Below are positions 28,209-36,735 of a DNA stretch of 64,000 bases, in pieces. Source of the DNA: Clostridium sp. CMCC3677 (GTDB taxonomy: Bacteria; Bacillota; Clostridia; Clostridiales; Clostridiaceae). The notes under the pieces are model-generated. The model searched no databases. It saw only the letters and a program-made list of their open reading frames with translations, and had not been told where the DNA came from. The stretch lies in contig NZ_JAMQHS010000007.1 of assembly GCF_023845585.1 (NCBI RefSeq), positions 124,001 to 188,000 of the forward strand, given 5' to 3'. Position numbers and translations under genes: made by a program. The stretch's first letter is position 1; every line of letters begins with the position of its first letter.

Positions 28209-29396
28209 ATGAGTTTTAAAATAAATGATACTGTAACTTGGGTTGGAAAAATCGATTGGGAATTAAAACAATTCCATGGAAATGAATTGTCTACAGATAA
28301 AGGTTCCTCATACAATTCATATTTAATCAAAGATGAAAAGACAGTATTAATAGATACTGTTTGGACACCATTTACTACAGAATTTATTACTAATTTAAAA
28401 AAAGAAGTAGATATACAAAAAATTGATTATATAGTTATGAACCATTCTGAAGTTGATCATAGTGGTGCCTTAGTAGAACTTATGAAAGAAATACCTAACA
28501 CTCCAATTTATTGTGCTAAAAATGGGGTTAGAATATTAAAAGGACTTTATCATCAAGATTGGAACTTTGTGGAAGTGAAAACTGGAGATACATTAGATAT
28601 CGGTAAGCATAAACTTACTTTTATAGAAGCTCCAATGCTTCATTGGCCAGACACTATGTTTACATATTTATCAGGTGAAAATATATTATTTAGTAATGAT
28701 GGTTTTGGTCAACATTATGCTTCAGAGCTTATGTATAATGATAAAGTTGATCAATCAGAACTATATCATGAAGCACTAAAATATTATGCAAATATTTTAG
28801 CTCCATTTAACAGACAAGTTGCAAAGAAAATTGAAGAAATATTAAACCTTAACTTACCAATTGATATGATTTGTCCAAGTCACGGTATAATATGGAGAGA
28901 TAATCCAATGCAAATAATAAATAAGTATGCAGAATGGGCAAATGAATATGCAGAAAACCAAATAACAATAATATATGATAGTATGTGGAATGCAACAAGA
29001 AGAATGGCAGAATGCATAACAGAAGGAATAACAAGTAATAATAAAGATGTTGTAGTAAAAATTATTAATTCAGGTAAGACTGATAAGAATGATGTAATTG
29101 TTGAAGCATTCAAGTCAAAGATAATTCTTTTAGGTTCCTCAACTATAAATAATGGTATTTTGGCTTCAACAGCTTCAATTCTAGAAATGATAAAAGGTTT
29201 TAAATTTAAAGGCAAAAAAGGAGCAGCTTTTGGTAGTTATGGTTGGAGTGGCGAATCTATAAAATTAATTACAGAAGAATTAGAAAAAGCTGGAATTAAG
29301 ACAATTAATTCAGGAATAAGAGAATTATGGACTCCTGATGAAGAAGCATTAGAGAGATGTAGAGAGTTTGGAAAAAATATTGCAGAAGAGCTTTAA
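28209..29396 (+). CDS. fprA: Flavodiiron protein (A-type flavoprotein)
   Basis: 395-residue O2/NO reductase. N-terminal metallo-beta-lactamase-like domain with di-iron ligands in NHSEVDHSGAL (HxExDH), HWPDTMFTY, SNDGFG and CPSHGIIWR; C-terminal flavodoxin domain (about 250-395) starting ITIIYDSMWNATRRMAE, where FMN binds. Electrons arrive through rubredoxin or Hrb, both encoded next door. ATG with AGAGGAGG at good spacing. Confidence 0.95.
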   Translation: MSFKINDTVTWVGKIDWELKQFHGNELSTDKGSSYNSYLIKDEKTVLIDTVWTPFTTEFITNLKKEVDIQKIDYIVMNHSEVDHSGALVELMKEIPNTPIYCAKNGVRILKGLYHQDWNFVEVKTGDTLDIGKHKLTFIEAPMLHWPDTMFTYLSGENILFSNDGFGQHYASELMYNDKVDQSELYHEALKYYANILAPFNRQVAKKIEEILNLNLPIDMICPSHGIIWRDNPMQIINKYAEWANEYAENQITIIYDSMWNATRRMAECITEGITSNNKDVVVKIINSGKTDKNDVIVEAFKSKIILLGSSTINNGILASTASILEMIKGFKFKGKKGAAFGSYGWSGESIKLITEELEKAGIKTINSGIRELWTPDEEALERCREFGKNIAEEL

Positions 29397-29502
29397 TTAT
29401 ATACATATTTACAATTAATAATTTGCTTTATATAAAGGAAATTATTATTCTTATAATATGTATATTTAATTAATATTACTAATTCAAAGGAGGATTTATA
29501 TT

Positions 29503-29664
29503 ATGGAAAAATACGTTTGTACAGTATGTGGTTATATTTATGATGAAGCAGCAGGTGATCCAGATAATGGTGTTGCATCTGGAACAAAATTTCAAGATAT
29601 TCCAGAAGATTGGGTTTGCCCATTATGTGGAGTTCCAAAATCAGATTTTGAAAAAGAAAACTAG
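29503..29664 (+). CDS. Rubredoxin
   Basis: 53-residue single-iron electron carrier: [20 protein letters not shown] and [12 protein letters not shown] hold the four cysteine ligands. Strong AAAGGAGG ribosome site. Follows fprA by 106 bp in the same direction and likely delivers electrons to FprA and rubrerythrin. Confidence 0.96.
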   Translation: MEKYVCTVCGYIYDEAAGDPDNGVASGTKFQDIPEDWVCPLCGVPKSDFEKEN

Positions 29665-29691
29665 TATAAATTTTAATTAATATAATAAATA

Positions 29692-29732
29692 ACATATAAT
29701 GCACAATGTTTTTGTCTATGTGCATTATATGT
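29692..29732 (+). terminator. Hairpin after rubredoxin
   Basis: Perfect 14-bp stem ACATATAATGCACA / TGTGCATTATATGT. T-run absent, so stability hairpin or weak terminator. A further AATGTG / CACATT hairpin with T7 lies near 29850-29880. Confidence 0.6.
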
Positions 29733-29968
29733 ACCTCTTCTATATAACATATATAGTAATGTATGTATCATCATTACATCTTTTACAGCAGCATTGCAGG
29801 TTTTCTTTTACGTCTTTTCCTAATCCTGATTTATATTAATTATACAATGAATGTGGGTTCTTCAGAATTCACATTTTTTTATTCTTTAGGAATTTATATT
29901 ATTAAAAAATTTGTGGATAACTTTTAAAATAATGTGTTTTAAAGGTATTATGAGTACCCCTAAAGAAT

Positions 29969-30066
29969 AAAAAATAATCATATGCCGCACCATTATTCCT
30001 GCACTGCGTTTGGAAAGGGCGCATGGCTAAAAAAATCCACGGCTCCAAAGTCGCCTTAGCGATTTT
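29969..30066 (-). repeat. Dispersed intergenic repeat, copy A
   Basis: About 98 bp matching, in inverted orientation, the element at 60147-60247, including a 25-base identical core from 29988 to 30012 and a shared GGCTAAAAAA. One end folds as AAAATC..GATTTT around a GTCGCCTT loop arm. Lies just after the cut operon's last gene. Confidence 0.85.
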
Positions 30067-30086
30067 GTTCTTTTTACAACAAAATG

Positions 30087-30128
30087 GGCCGTTGCAAAAC
30101 TAAATTTTAAGTAAGTTTTGCAACAGCC
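30087..30128. terminator. Terminator at the end of the cut operon
   Basis: Stem GGCCGTTGCAAAACT / AGTTTTGCAACAGCC (one G.C/A mismatch) with a T-rich tract on the plus side and a weaker one on the minus side, 38 bp after the last cut gene. Confidence 0.7.
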
Positions 30129-30165
30129 ACAATTTTTATTATTTTATCTAATTTATGTTCTCTTA

Positions 30166-30456
30166 TTATTTTGCAGTTTCTTTAGTTGATGGAAGTATAA
30201 CTTCTACTTCTGAGTGTGGACGTGGGATAACGTGAACTGACACTAATTCTCCAACACGTTGTGCAGCAGCAGCTCCTGCATCAGTAGCAGCTTTTACAGC
30301 TCCTACGTCGCCTCTTACCATAACTGTTACAAGACCACCACCAATATATTCTTTACCTATTAAATAAACATTTGCAGCTTTCACCATAGCGTCTGCAGCC
30401 TCAATTGAACCAACTAATCCTTTTGTTTCTATCATTCCTAATGCATCAAATTTCAT
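30166..30456 (-). CDS. BMC-H hexameric shell protein
   Basis: 96-residue single BMC-domain protein ([20 protein letters not shown]; pore loop [25 protein letters not shown]) that tiles into hexagonal shell facets. C-terminal tail [16 protein letters not shown] is canonical. Last gene of the cut operon. Closely similar in type to the BMC domain of the 252-residue shell protein upstream. Confidence 0.95.
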   Translation of the reverse strand: MKFDALGMIETKGLVGSIEAADAMVKAANVYLIGKEYIGGGLVTVMVRGDVGAVKAATDAGAAAAQRVGELVSVHVIPRPHSEVEVILPSTKETAK

Positions 30457-30512
30457 TTTAAATTCCTCCTAATTTCTTCATTATTATTTTGTTATTTTTA
30501 TATTTTAATTTT

Positions 30513-31163
30513 TTATTTCACAATTTTAATTTTTGACTTTGAATTAACAATCATTGCATTTGCTTCATCTATATCAATATGGCATTCAAGTGCGCAATCA
30601 TCATTTGCTCTAATTGCTACATTATTGTAAATGCCACCTCTCAAACCATCAAATTGTATTGAAACTATCTGTCCATCTTCAACATCAAAATGCTTAGCAT
30701 CTTGTGGTGTCATGTGAATATGCCTTTGTGCAACAATCAAACCTTCTTGAAGCTGTACTGAACCTTTTGGACCAATTAAAGTAATTCCAGGTGTTCCACA
30801 TAAATTTCCAGATAACCTTGTATGTGGTGCAACACCAAGACTAAAACAATCTCCAGCTAATACTTCAACTTGTGTTTTACTTCTTATAGGTCCAAGTATT
30901 CTAACTTTTTCAATAGCACCTTTAGGACCACAAATGGTTAAAGTCTCCTTGCAGGCATACTGACCTGGCTGTGATAAATCTTTAATCTTTGTCATTTTAT
31001 AACCTTCACCAAACAAAATATCTAAATCTTTTTTTGAAAGATGTATATGTCTATTTGAAATACCTACTGGAATTTCCCATGAATCTTTTTTCGCTTCTCC
31101 ATTAGCTAAATTAGCTTGTAAAGTTTCCAGCAGAAGTTTCAACATAGCTTCACATTCATCCAT
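30513..31163 (-). CDS. cutH: Phosphotransacylase, PduL type
   Basis: 216-residue zinc enzyme converting acetyl-CoA and phosphate to acetyl phosphate and free CoA inside the compartment. Two His-rich metal motifs, SNRHIHLS and QRHIHMT, and the repeat-like GPKG segments mark the PduL fold, unrelated to Pta. The first about 20 residues (MLKLLLETLQANL) form an amphipathic helix typical of encapsulation peptides. Its start directly abuts the stop of cutF, implying tight cotranscription. No acetate kinase gene is nearby. Confidence 0.93.
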   Translation of the reverse strand: MDECEAMLKLLLETLQANLANGEAKKDSWEIPVGISNRHIHLSKKDLDILFGEGYKMTKIKDLSQPGQYACKETLTICGPKGAIEKVRILGPIRSKTQVEVLAGDCFSLGVAPHTRLSGNLCGTPGITLIGPKGSVQLQEGLIVAQRHIHMTPQDAKHFDVEDGQIVSIQFDGLRGGIYNNVAIRANDDCALECHIDIDEANAMIVNSKSKIKIVK

Positions 31164-32723
31164 CTATGCTTCCCCCTTCATCACCTTAACTAACTTATTA
31201 ATCATATCCAAAAGTTCTTCATTGTTAGCATTTTTAATATCATCAGTATTGATACACTTTGATGCAGCTGCATACTGATCAGGGCTCAAGCTTCCACATT
31301 GATTTTGTGTATGGTGACAATTATTTTCTGTTTTAATGTGATTAAAAGTTGGATCGTTAGAAGCTAATGTTGCACAATCCTTTAAACCATATGCAACTCT
31401 CTTGATGTTAATCAAGTGCATTGGGGTAACATTTTCAGAAACTGAACTACCGCCCCAAGTACCACAACCTAGTGTAAATGATGGTATAAGTCCTGTACTT
31501 GCACCTGTTCCACCTTGGCTACCACCAGTATTAACTAAAATACGTGATGCTGGCTTTCTAGCAAATTTCATTACTATATCTCTATCTTCAGTATGAATAC
31601 TCATTGTATGACCTATTCCATTTTGAAGTAATTCAATACTTAATTCACATGCTTCATGCCAATCCTTTACTGTATAGAATGCAAGTACTGTTGTAAGTTT
31701 TTCAAAAGATAATGGATAACCTTCACCAACACCCTTTTGTTCTCCTATAAGTACCTTTGTATCTTGTGGAATAGAAATTCCTGCTGAACTCGCTATAACT
31801 TGTGGAGATCTACCTACAAATTTAGCATTCATGCTATGCCCATTCTTAAACAACAGATTACAAACTTTATCTGTTTCTTCTGCTGTCATGAAATATCCGC
31901 CTTGTTTCTTTAATTCTGCAACTACTTCATCATGATTATATTCTTCACATATAATAGATTGTTCTGATGCACAGATTGTACCATTATCAAATGTTTTACT
32001 TGCAATAATATTTCTTATAGCTTTTTCAACATTTGCACTTCTTTCTATATATGCTGGAGAGTTTCCTGCCCCTACTCCAAGTGCTGGTTTTCCTGAACTA
32101 TAAGCAGCTTTTACCATTCCTGGACCACCTGTTGCTATTATTATAGCAACTTCTTTACTCTTCATTAATTCATTTGTAGCTCCAATTGTTGGAGTAGAAA
32201 CACAACCAATAATATTTTCTGGAGCTCCAGCTTCTATAGCTGCCTCATTCATCAATTTAGCTGCTTTTATTGTACATTGTGCTGCTGATGGATGTGGTGA
32301 AAATACTATTGCGTTACGAGATTTTATAGCAATCATTGCTTTAAAAATAGCTGTAGATGTTGGATTTGTTGAAGGTACTATTCCCATTACTAATCCAACT
32401 GGTTCAGCAAGTTCTATTAACTTATTAGCCTCATCTTCTTTAATAACACCAATAGTTTTCATATCTTTAATTGAATCATATAATATAGTAGATGCCATAT
32501 GATTCTTATAAGTTTTATCTTCAACCTTACCAAAACCAGTTTCTTCTACTGCCATTTGTGCTAAGCAAACAGCATTTTCTTCTGCAACCTTAACCATGTT
32601 GCATAAAATTTTATCAATTTGTTCTTCAGTATAATCAGCAATTTTTTCTGCCGCAACTTTTCCTAAGCGAGCAAGGTTTCTTGCTTCTTGTATTGAACAC
32701 AAATCTCTATCAAAATTCTCCAT
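31164..32723 (-). CDS. cutF: CoA-acylating acetaldehyde dehydrogenase
   Basis: 519-residue aldehyde dehydrogenase converting acetaldehyde from choline cleavage into acetyl-CoA with NAD+. Catalytic Cys is present in SKTFDNGTICASEQSI; IIATGGPGMVKAAYSSGKPA and the conserved STNPTSTAIFKAMIAIKSRN are typical of EutE/PduP/AdhE-type enzymes. A C-terminal extension after about 470 ends in the amphipathic helix NNEELLDMINKLVKVMKG, a probable encapsulation peptide as reported for glycyl-radical compartments. It is the catalytically intact partner of the CutB-like paralogue in this operon. Confidence 0.94.
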   Translation of the reverse strand: MENFDRDLCSIQEARNLARLGKVAAEKIADYTEEQIDKILCNMVKVAEENAVCLAQMAVEETGFGKVEDKTYKNHMASTILYDSIKDMKTIGVIKEDEANKLIELAEPVGLVMGIVPSTNPTSTAIFKAMIAIKSRNAIVFSPHPSAAQCTIKAAKLMNEAAIEAGAPENIIGCVSTPTIGATNELMKSKEVAIIIATGGPGMVKAAYSSGKPALGVGAGNSPAYIERSANVEKAIRNIIASKTFDNGTICASEQSIICEEYNHDEVVAELKKQGGYFMTAEETDKVCNLLFKNGHSMNAKFVGRSPQVIASSAGISIPQDTKVLIGEQKGVGEGYPLSFEKLTTVLAFYTVKDWHEACELSIELLQNGIGHTMSIHTEDRDIVMKFARKPASRILVNTGGSQGGTGASTGLIPSFTLGCGTWGGSSVSENVTPMHLINIKRVAYGLKDCATLASNDPTFNHIKTENNCHHTQNQCGSLSPDQYAAASKCINTDDIKNANNEELLDMINKLVKVMKGEA

Positions 32724-32761
32724 ATCAAATTACTCCTTTTTAACGTATTTGTGTATTAAAG

Positions 32762-33520
32762 TTACTCATAATATGCTCTAAATTTTGTTATTAATAGCTT
32801 TTTACTTGCTTTAGAAATTTTTCCTTCCGTAACTTTAAAATCTTTGTATTGACGAGCTAATTCTCTAAGTTTTGCTACTTTAACATTAGATAGTATCTTA
32901 AGAGTTTTTTCTATTCCACTTTCATTTACTAAATTATCTACAGTAGCTTTTTGTAAATTGTTTAAATCAATTTTTGAATCATTAGAATGTTCCTCTTTTA
33001 ACTTCTTAGGTAATGAATGATCTATTGTTAAATTTATTTTTTCAGACTTAGTATCTATACAGTCAATATTTTCATCTTTTTCTAAATTCGTTTCCTCAGA
33101 ATCATTGATTATACAATCAATGGTTTCTATTGTTTCTTCTTTTTTAGAAATTTCATTCTTAATAACCTCAACTTCAACAACCTCATTTAGGTTTTCACAA
33201 ATCTCATTTTCAGATTTAGACGAAACTTCTAACTTTTTTAAAGAACTTTTTATTCCAATTATATTATCTAATTCATCATGAGGACGAGGTATCACATGTT
33301 CTGAAATCAACAATTTACTATCTAGTTTTTTTACAGCTGCAACGCCAGCCTCTACAGCTGCTTTTACTGCGCCTACATCTCCAGTTACTGCGATTGAAAC
33401 AAGGCCTCCACCTACATAAGTTTTCTCCAAAATGCTAACATCTGCTGACTTAAGCATTGTGTCTGCACCTTCAATAGCTGCCAGTAATCCTCTTGTTTCT
33501 ATTAACCCAAGTGCTTGCAT
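32762..33520 (-). CDS. BMC-H shell protein with long C-terminal extension
   Basis: 252-residue protein: residues 1-90 are a standard BMC domain (ALGLIETRGLLAAIEGADTM, pore loop VGGGL); about 95-185 is an acidic, Lys/Glu/Asn-rich low-complexity linker; about 195-252 is a folded basic tail with KVAKLRELARQYKDFKV and a KASKKLLITKFRAYYE end. The tail is reminiscent of Rho-N/SAP-like or the EutK-type nucleic-acid-binding ends, by eye only. It could tether the shell to cargo, DNA or RNA, or to the cell interior. Positioned between EutQ-like and cutF. Confidence 0.88.
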   Translation of the reverse strand: MQALGLIETRGLLAAIEGADTMLKSADVSILEKTYVGGGLVSIAVTGDVGAVKAAVEAGVAAVKKLDSKLLISEHVIPRPHDELDNIIGIKSSLKKLEVSSKSENEICENLNEVVEVEVIKNEISKKEETIETIDCIINDSEETNLEKDENIDCIDTKSEKINLTIDHSLPKKLKEEHSNDSKIDLNNLQKATVDNLVNESGIEKTLKILSNVKVAKLRELARQYKDFKVTEGKISKASKKLLITKFRAYYE

Positions 33521-33542
33521 AGTTTATCCTCCCTAAAGTTTG

Positions 33543-34205
33543 CTATAAGAGATCTGCCCAATTGGCAGGATATGTTGAATAAAATACCCTTGCCTTATCA
33601 GGTGAACCCCAAACTACCTTAGAACCTGATGGTACAAATAATACATCTCCTGGATATGCAGTAAATGTCTTACCATTGATTTCAATTGTTAAGGTACCTT
33701 CAATAACATAATCAATTTCTTCATAAGTTAGCTCCCAATCAAATTTTGAATTTTCAATTACTAAAAATCCAGCACTCATTTTAGATTCATTTTTACTAAC
33801 TAATTCTTGATAATAAGCTTTTGCATTTGGATTTCCTGTATCAAATACATCCATTTTAACTGTATTGCCTCTAACAACTTTCAATCCACCAGAATCACAT
33901 TCTGAAACATATGGCATATTTTTATCTTTTTTTAAGCAATTAAGCATTTCCTGCAAGAGACCCTTTTCCATCATAGATTTAAAGAAGCTTAGAAGCATTT
34001 CACTGTCCATTCCATCGGCACAAACTTTTGGAATTTCCGAATGTTGTACTTCACACTTAGGCGCTTCTGTAGAAAATACTATACCATTAGCTTTTGCTAA
34101 ATCCTTAGCTGACGGTGTTATAATCACATTATCATCAACATAGAATTTAGTTTCACCTTGTTTTATCAAGGCTTCAATATCTTTTATACAAATCAATTTT
34201 TTCAT
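33543..34205 (-). CDS. EutQ-like cupin protein
   Basis: 220-residue EutQ homologue. N-terminal variable region (about 1-105), then a cupin barrel (about 110-220) with MDVFDTGNPNAKAYYQELVSK and YPGDVLFVPSGSKVVWGSP. Ethanolamine EutQ has been reported to have acetate kinase activity, so here it might turn acetyl phosphate into acetate and ATP at the compartment. Two possible starts 18 bp apart; I chose the inner one, which gives the usual EutQ N-terminus (MKKLI). Spacing of the ribosome site does not settle it. Confidence 0.85.
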   Translation of the reverse strand: MKKLICIKDIEALIKQGETKFYVDDNVIITPSAKDLAKANGIVFSTEAPKCEVQHSEIPKVCADGMDSEMLLSFFKSMMEKGLLQEMLNCLKKDKNMPYVSECDSGGLKVVRGNTVKMDVFDTGNPNAKAYYQELVSKNESKMSAGFLVIENSKFDWELTYEEIDYVIEGTLTIEINGKTFTAYPGDVLFVPSGSKVVWGSPDKARVFYSTYPANWADLL

Positions 34206-34261
34206 ATCCTCACATCCTTTCATTAATATACTTTTAGATAGTTATTAAATCTAAAACTTAT

Positions 34262-34810
34262 TTAAAGTAAAGACTGTAATAATCTATCAGATGGAGATGG
34301 TATAACCTCAGCATTAACTAATAAACCTTTTTCTTCTGCAATAGACTTTCCTGCATCAATACCAGCTTCAACTGCAGCTACATCACCGGTAAAAGTAAAG
34401 AATGATTTTCCTCCTAATCCAGTTCCAAGTCTTAGATCTAATGGTTCTAAATTAGCAGCCTTTAAAATAGCATCAGCAGCTATAACCATGGTTGCTAAAG
34501 AGAAAGACTCCATAATTCCTAATGCCTGTATACTATCAGGCATTGTTGCACCAGTAATTGCTGGAAAAACTAAAGGATTAACATTAGGTATAATAATTGA
34601 ATCTACCCAAAATTCTCCTGCTATTTTTTCCCCTACACTTACTGATTCTTTAACAGCTGCAACATCACCATTAACTATAGCTATATATTTTCCAGGACAA
34701 ACAGAATTAGCTGTAACTATTTCAACATCAGAAGTCTTTAACATTTGATCTGTTGCATAAATACCACGTGAAATACTTGTAAATTCAACCATTCCTATTG
34801 CATTGGCCAT
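34262..34810 (-). CDS. Tandem BMC-T shell protein, PduT-like
   Basis: 182-residue double BMC-domain protein forming trimers in the shell facet. First domain about 1-90 (AIGMVEFTSISRGIYATDQM), second about 92-182 (ALGIMESFSLATMVIAADAI). Cys38 in VCPGKY lies exactly where PduT holds the pore 4Fe-4S cluster, so this protein probably carries electrons across the shell. It directly follows the PduS-like flavoprotein gene with one base between, supporting a redox pair. Confidence 0.93.
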   Translation of the reverse strand: MANAIGMVEFTSISRGIYATDQMLKTSDVEIVTANSVCPGKYIAIVNGDVAAVKESVSVGEKIAGEFWVDSIIIPNVNPLVFPAITGATMPDSIQALGIMESFSLATMVIAADAILKAANLEPLDLRLGTGLGGKSFFTFTGDVAAVEAGIDAGKSIAEEKGLLVNAEVIPSPSDRLLQSLL

Positions 34811-34811
34811 A

Positions 34812-36140
34812 TTAATCCCTCCTTATGGCTACAAAACCATCTTCATTTTTAATTACAGTTCCTGAAATACTTGCATGAATTGTAGCACCTAAACTACCTT
34901 CTGGAATTTTACCAATTACTTCACCATTCTCAACATGTTGTCCTAGATGTACACAGGCAATTGAAGGTGCACCTACATGTTGTTGCATTGCAATATATAC
35001 AATTTCAGAATCTACTAAACCATCTATCATAGGAGCTGGTTTATCAAAATCTCGTAACCCTAATCTTGCTATAAGTCTCTTACTTGGTACTAAGCGATAC
35101 TCTCTAGCTTGTCTTGCTTCAAACTTATCTTGAACTGGCTTGTATCTAATATTTTGTTCTGCCAGCTTTTGTTTAAAATATAGATTTGATGATTTAGGAT
35201 ATAATCCTGCTGGACATGAAAATAGCTCACATAAATTACACTGACAACATAGTTGTGCAATTTTTTGTCCTTCAATATTATCCAAGTTGTAAGACATAGC
35301 TCTCATCATCTTGTGTGGTTGTGTATTATGTCCAAGTAGAAAACGTGGACACATATCTGTACACATACGACATTGCTCACAAGAAGATTTATTTATCTTT
35401 TTTGCTTGATCCATGGTAACAGATTTTTTACGAATCAGCGGATGATCATTTTTTAATATTACAAATCCTTTATTTTTCTTTGTAACATACCCGTCTAGAT
35501 TTTTCATAACTGGGCCCATCATAGGTCCACCATCAATGACTGAATACTTATCAAAATTTTCAATTCCACTAAGTTTTAACACATCTATAATAGGAATTCC
35601 TACTGGAACTTTTACAGTTTTTCTATTTGGTATATCCCCTGCAATGGTAATGTATTTTTCAGTAACTGATTTTCCCATAGAAGCATTATAAATGTTTAAT
35701 GCTGTTTCACTGTTTACTACTACACATCCAACTTGAATTGGTATACCAGCTTCTGGTACAACTCTTCCTGTTAATTCATAAACAAGAACTTGTTCATCTC
35801 CTGCAGGATAAATATCTGGAAGCTCTTTTACTTCTATTAAATCTCCTACATGTAATTCATTAATTCTATTTCTTAAAATAGATATTACTTCTTTATGCTT
35901 TCCTTTGATTCCTATAATACCTTTATTAGCGTTAACTATACTTCTTGCAGTTTCAAACCCTTTTATAACTTCATCCGGAAATAATTCCATTAACTGTTGA
36001 TCAACTCTTAAAAGGGGTTCACATTCAGCTCCATTAAGAAGTATATATTCAGCTTTTGATGCAAGTTTCGCATGTGTGGGAAATCCTGCTCCACCAGCAC
36101 CTATAACACCAGCATCTTTTACCATATCTAAAAGACTCAT
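34812..36140 (-). CDS. PduS/RnfC-like iron-sulfur flavoprotein
   Basis: 442-residue reductase resembling cobalamin reductase PduS and RnfC. GAGGAGFPTHAKL and NGAECEPLL near the N-terminus mark the FMN/NADH-binding domain; two 4Fe-4S motifs follow (CEQCRMCTDMCP at about 255-266 and CCQCNLCELFSCP at about 300-312); a biotinyl-like C-terminal domain ends it. In the B12 pathways PduS reduces cobalamin; choline cleavage needs no B12, so here it more likely shuttles electrons with the PduT-like protein. The start is fixed by AGGAGG 7 nt before ATG at 36140. Confidence 0.9.
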   Translation of the reverse strand: MSLLDMVKDAGVIGAGGAGFPTHAKLASKAEYILLNGAECEPLLRVDQQLMELFPDEVIKGFETARSIVNANKGIIGIKGKHKEVISILRNRINELHVGDLIEVKELPDIYPAGDEQVLVYELTGRVVPEAGIPIQVGCVVVNSETALNIYNASMGKSVTEKYITIAGDIPNRKTVKVPVGIPIIDVLKLSGIENFDKYSVIDGGPMMGPVMKNLDGYVTKKNKGFVILKNDHPLIRKKSVTMDQAKKINKSSCEQCRMCTDMCPRFLLGHNTQPHKMMRAMSYNLDNIEGQKIAQLCCQCNLCELFSCPAGLYPKSSNLYFKQKLAEQNIRYKPVQDKFEARQAREYRLVPSKRLIARLGLRDFDKPAPMIDGLVDSEIVYIAMQQHVGAPSIACVHLGQHVENGEVIGKIPEGSLGATIHASISGTVIKNEDGFVAIRRD

Positions 36141-36157
36141 CTTAATACCTCCTGAAT

Positions 36158-36421
36158 CTATACAAAATTGCAATCTTCATCTATTATTCCAACAACAACA
36201 GCATCTACCGGAATATCATCGCTTCCTAACATTCTTCGTGCTGAAGCTCCTGTACAAATAATTACTCTATCACCTATTCCTGCACTAATGATATCCACTA
36301 CTACTAGCCTTCTACCTTGTCTGCTTCCGCCAATTTCTTCAGCTAACATAAACTTAAAACCATTAAGTAATTCTGTCTTTCTGGTTGCCCATACATTATC
36401 AATTAATTTTGCTATTATCAT
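36158..36421 (-). CDS. BMC-P pentameric vertex protein (EutN/CcmL family)
   Basis: 87-residue EutN-type protein that caps the vertices of the polyhedral shell. MIIAKLIDNVWATRKTELLN, RQGRRLVVVDIISAGIGDRV and the C-terminal DAVVVGIID are diagnostic. It overlaps the upstream gene by 4 bases (ATGA), indicating translational coupling. It is the only vertex protein in the locus. Confidence 0.95.
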   Translation of the reverse strand: MIIAKLIDNVWATRKTELLNGFKFMLAEEIGGSRQGRRLVVVDIISAGIGDRVIICTGASARRMLGSDDIPVDAVVVGIIDEDCNFV

Positions 36422-36720
36422 AAACTCTTGCCTTCTTCCATCTTAAGTTTAATTTCTTTAACTGCAGATTCAACTGATGCTGTATCTCCAAAAATTCCAA
36501 TTAATATCATATGTTGAGGACAATTTCCTCTAATATCTTCAACTGTAACTCCAACAGCTTTTTCAGCGATATCAGCTGCAAAAATCATATCAATCATTCT
36601 ACCTTGTACAAGGCCTACTGCATCAATATCATTTAAATCTGTTTTACAATTCGCTCCCATACGCCGTCTAAGAATATCTATTGTACTCTCAGAAGGTGAT
36701 TTTATAATTCTAAAATCCAC
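36418..36720 (-). CDS. Divergent BMC-domain protein
   Basis: 100-residue protein with a poorly matching N-terminal extension (about 1-33, RIIKSPSESTIDILRRRMG) followed by a recognisable BMC core, AVGLVQGRMIDMIFAADIAEKA, and a domain end GDTASVESAVKEIKLKMEEG. The usual pore loop is replaced by RGNCPQHMILIGIFG. It may be a minor shell component or an assembly factor. Overlaps EutN by 4 bases. Confidence 0.75.
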   Translation of the reverse strand: MDFRIIKSPSESTIDILRRRMGANCKTDLNDIDAVGLVQGRMIDMIFAADIAEKAVGVTVEDIRGNCPQHMILIGIFGDTASVESAVKEIKLKMEEGKSL

Positions 36721-36735
36721 CTTTTAACACTCTCC

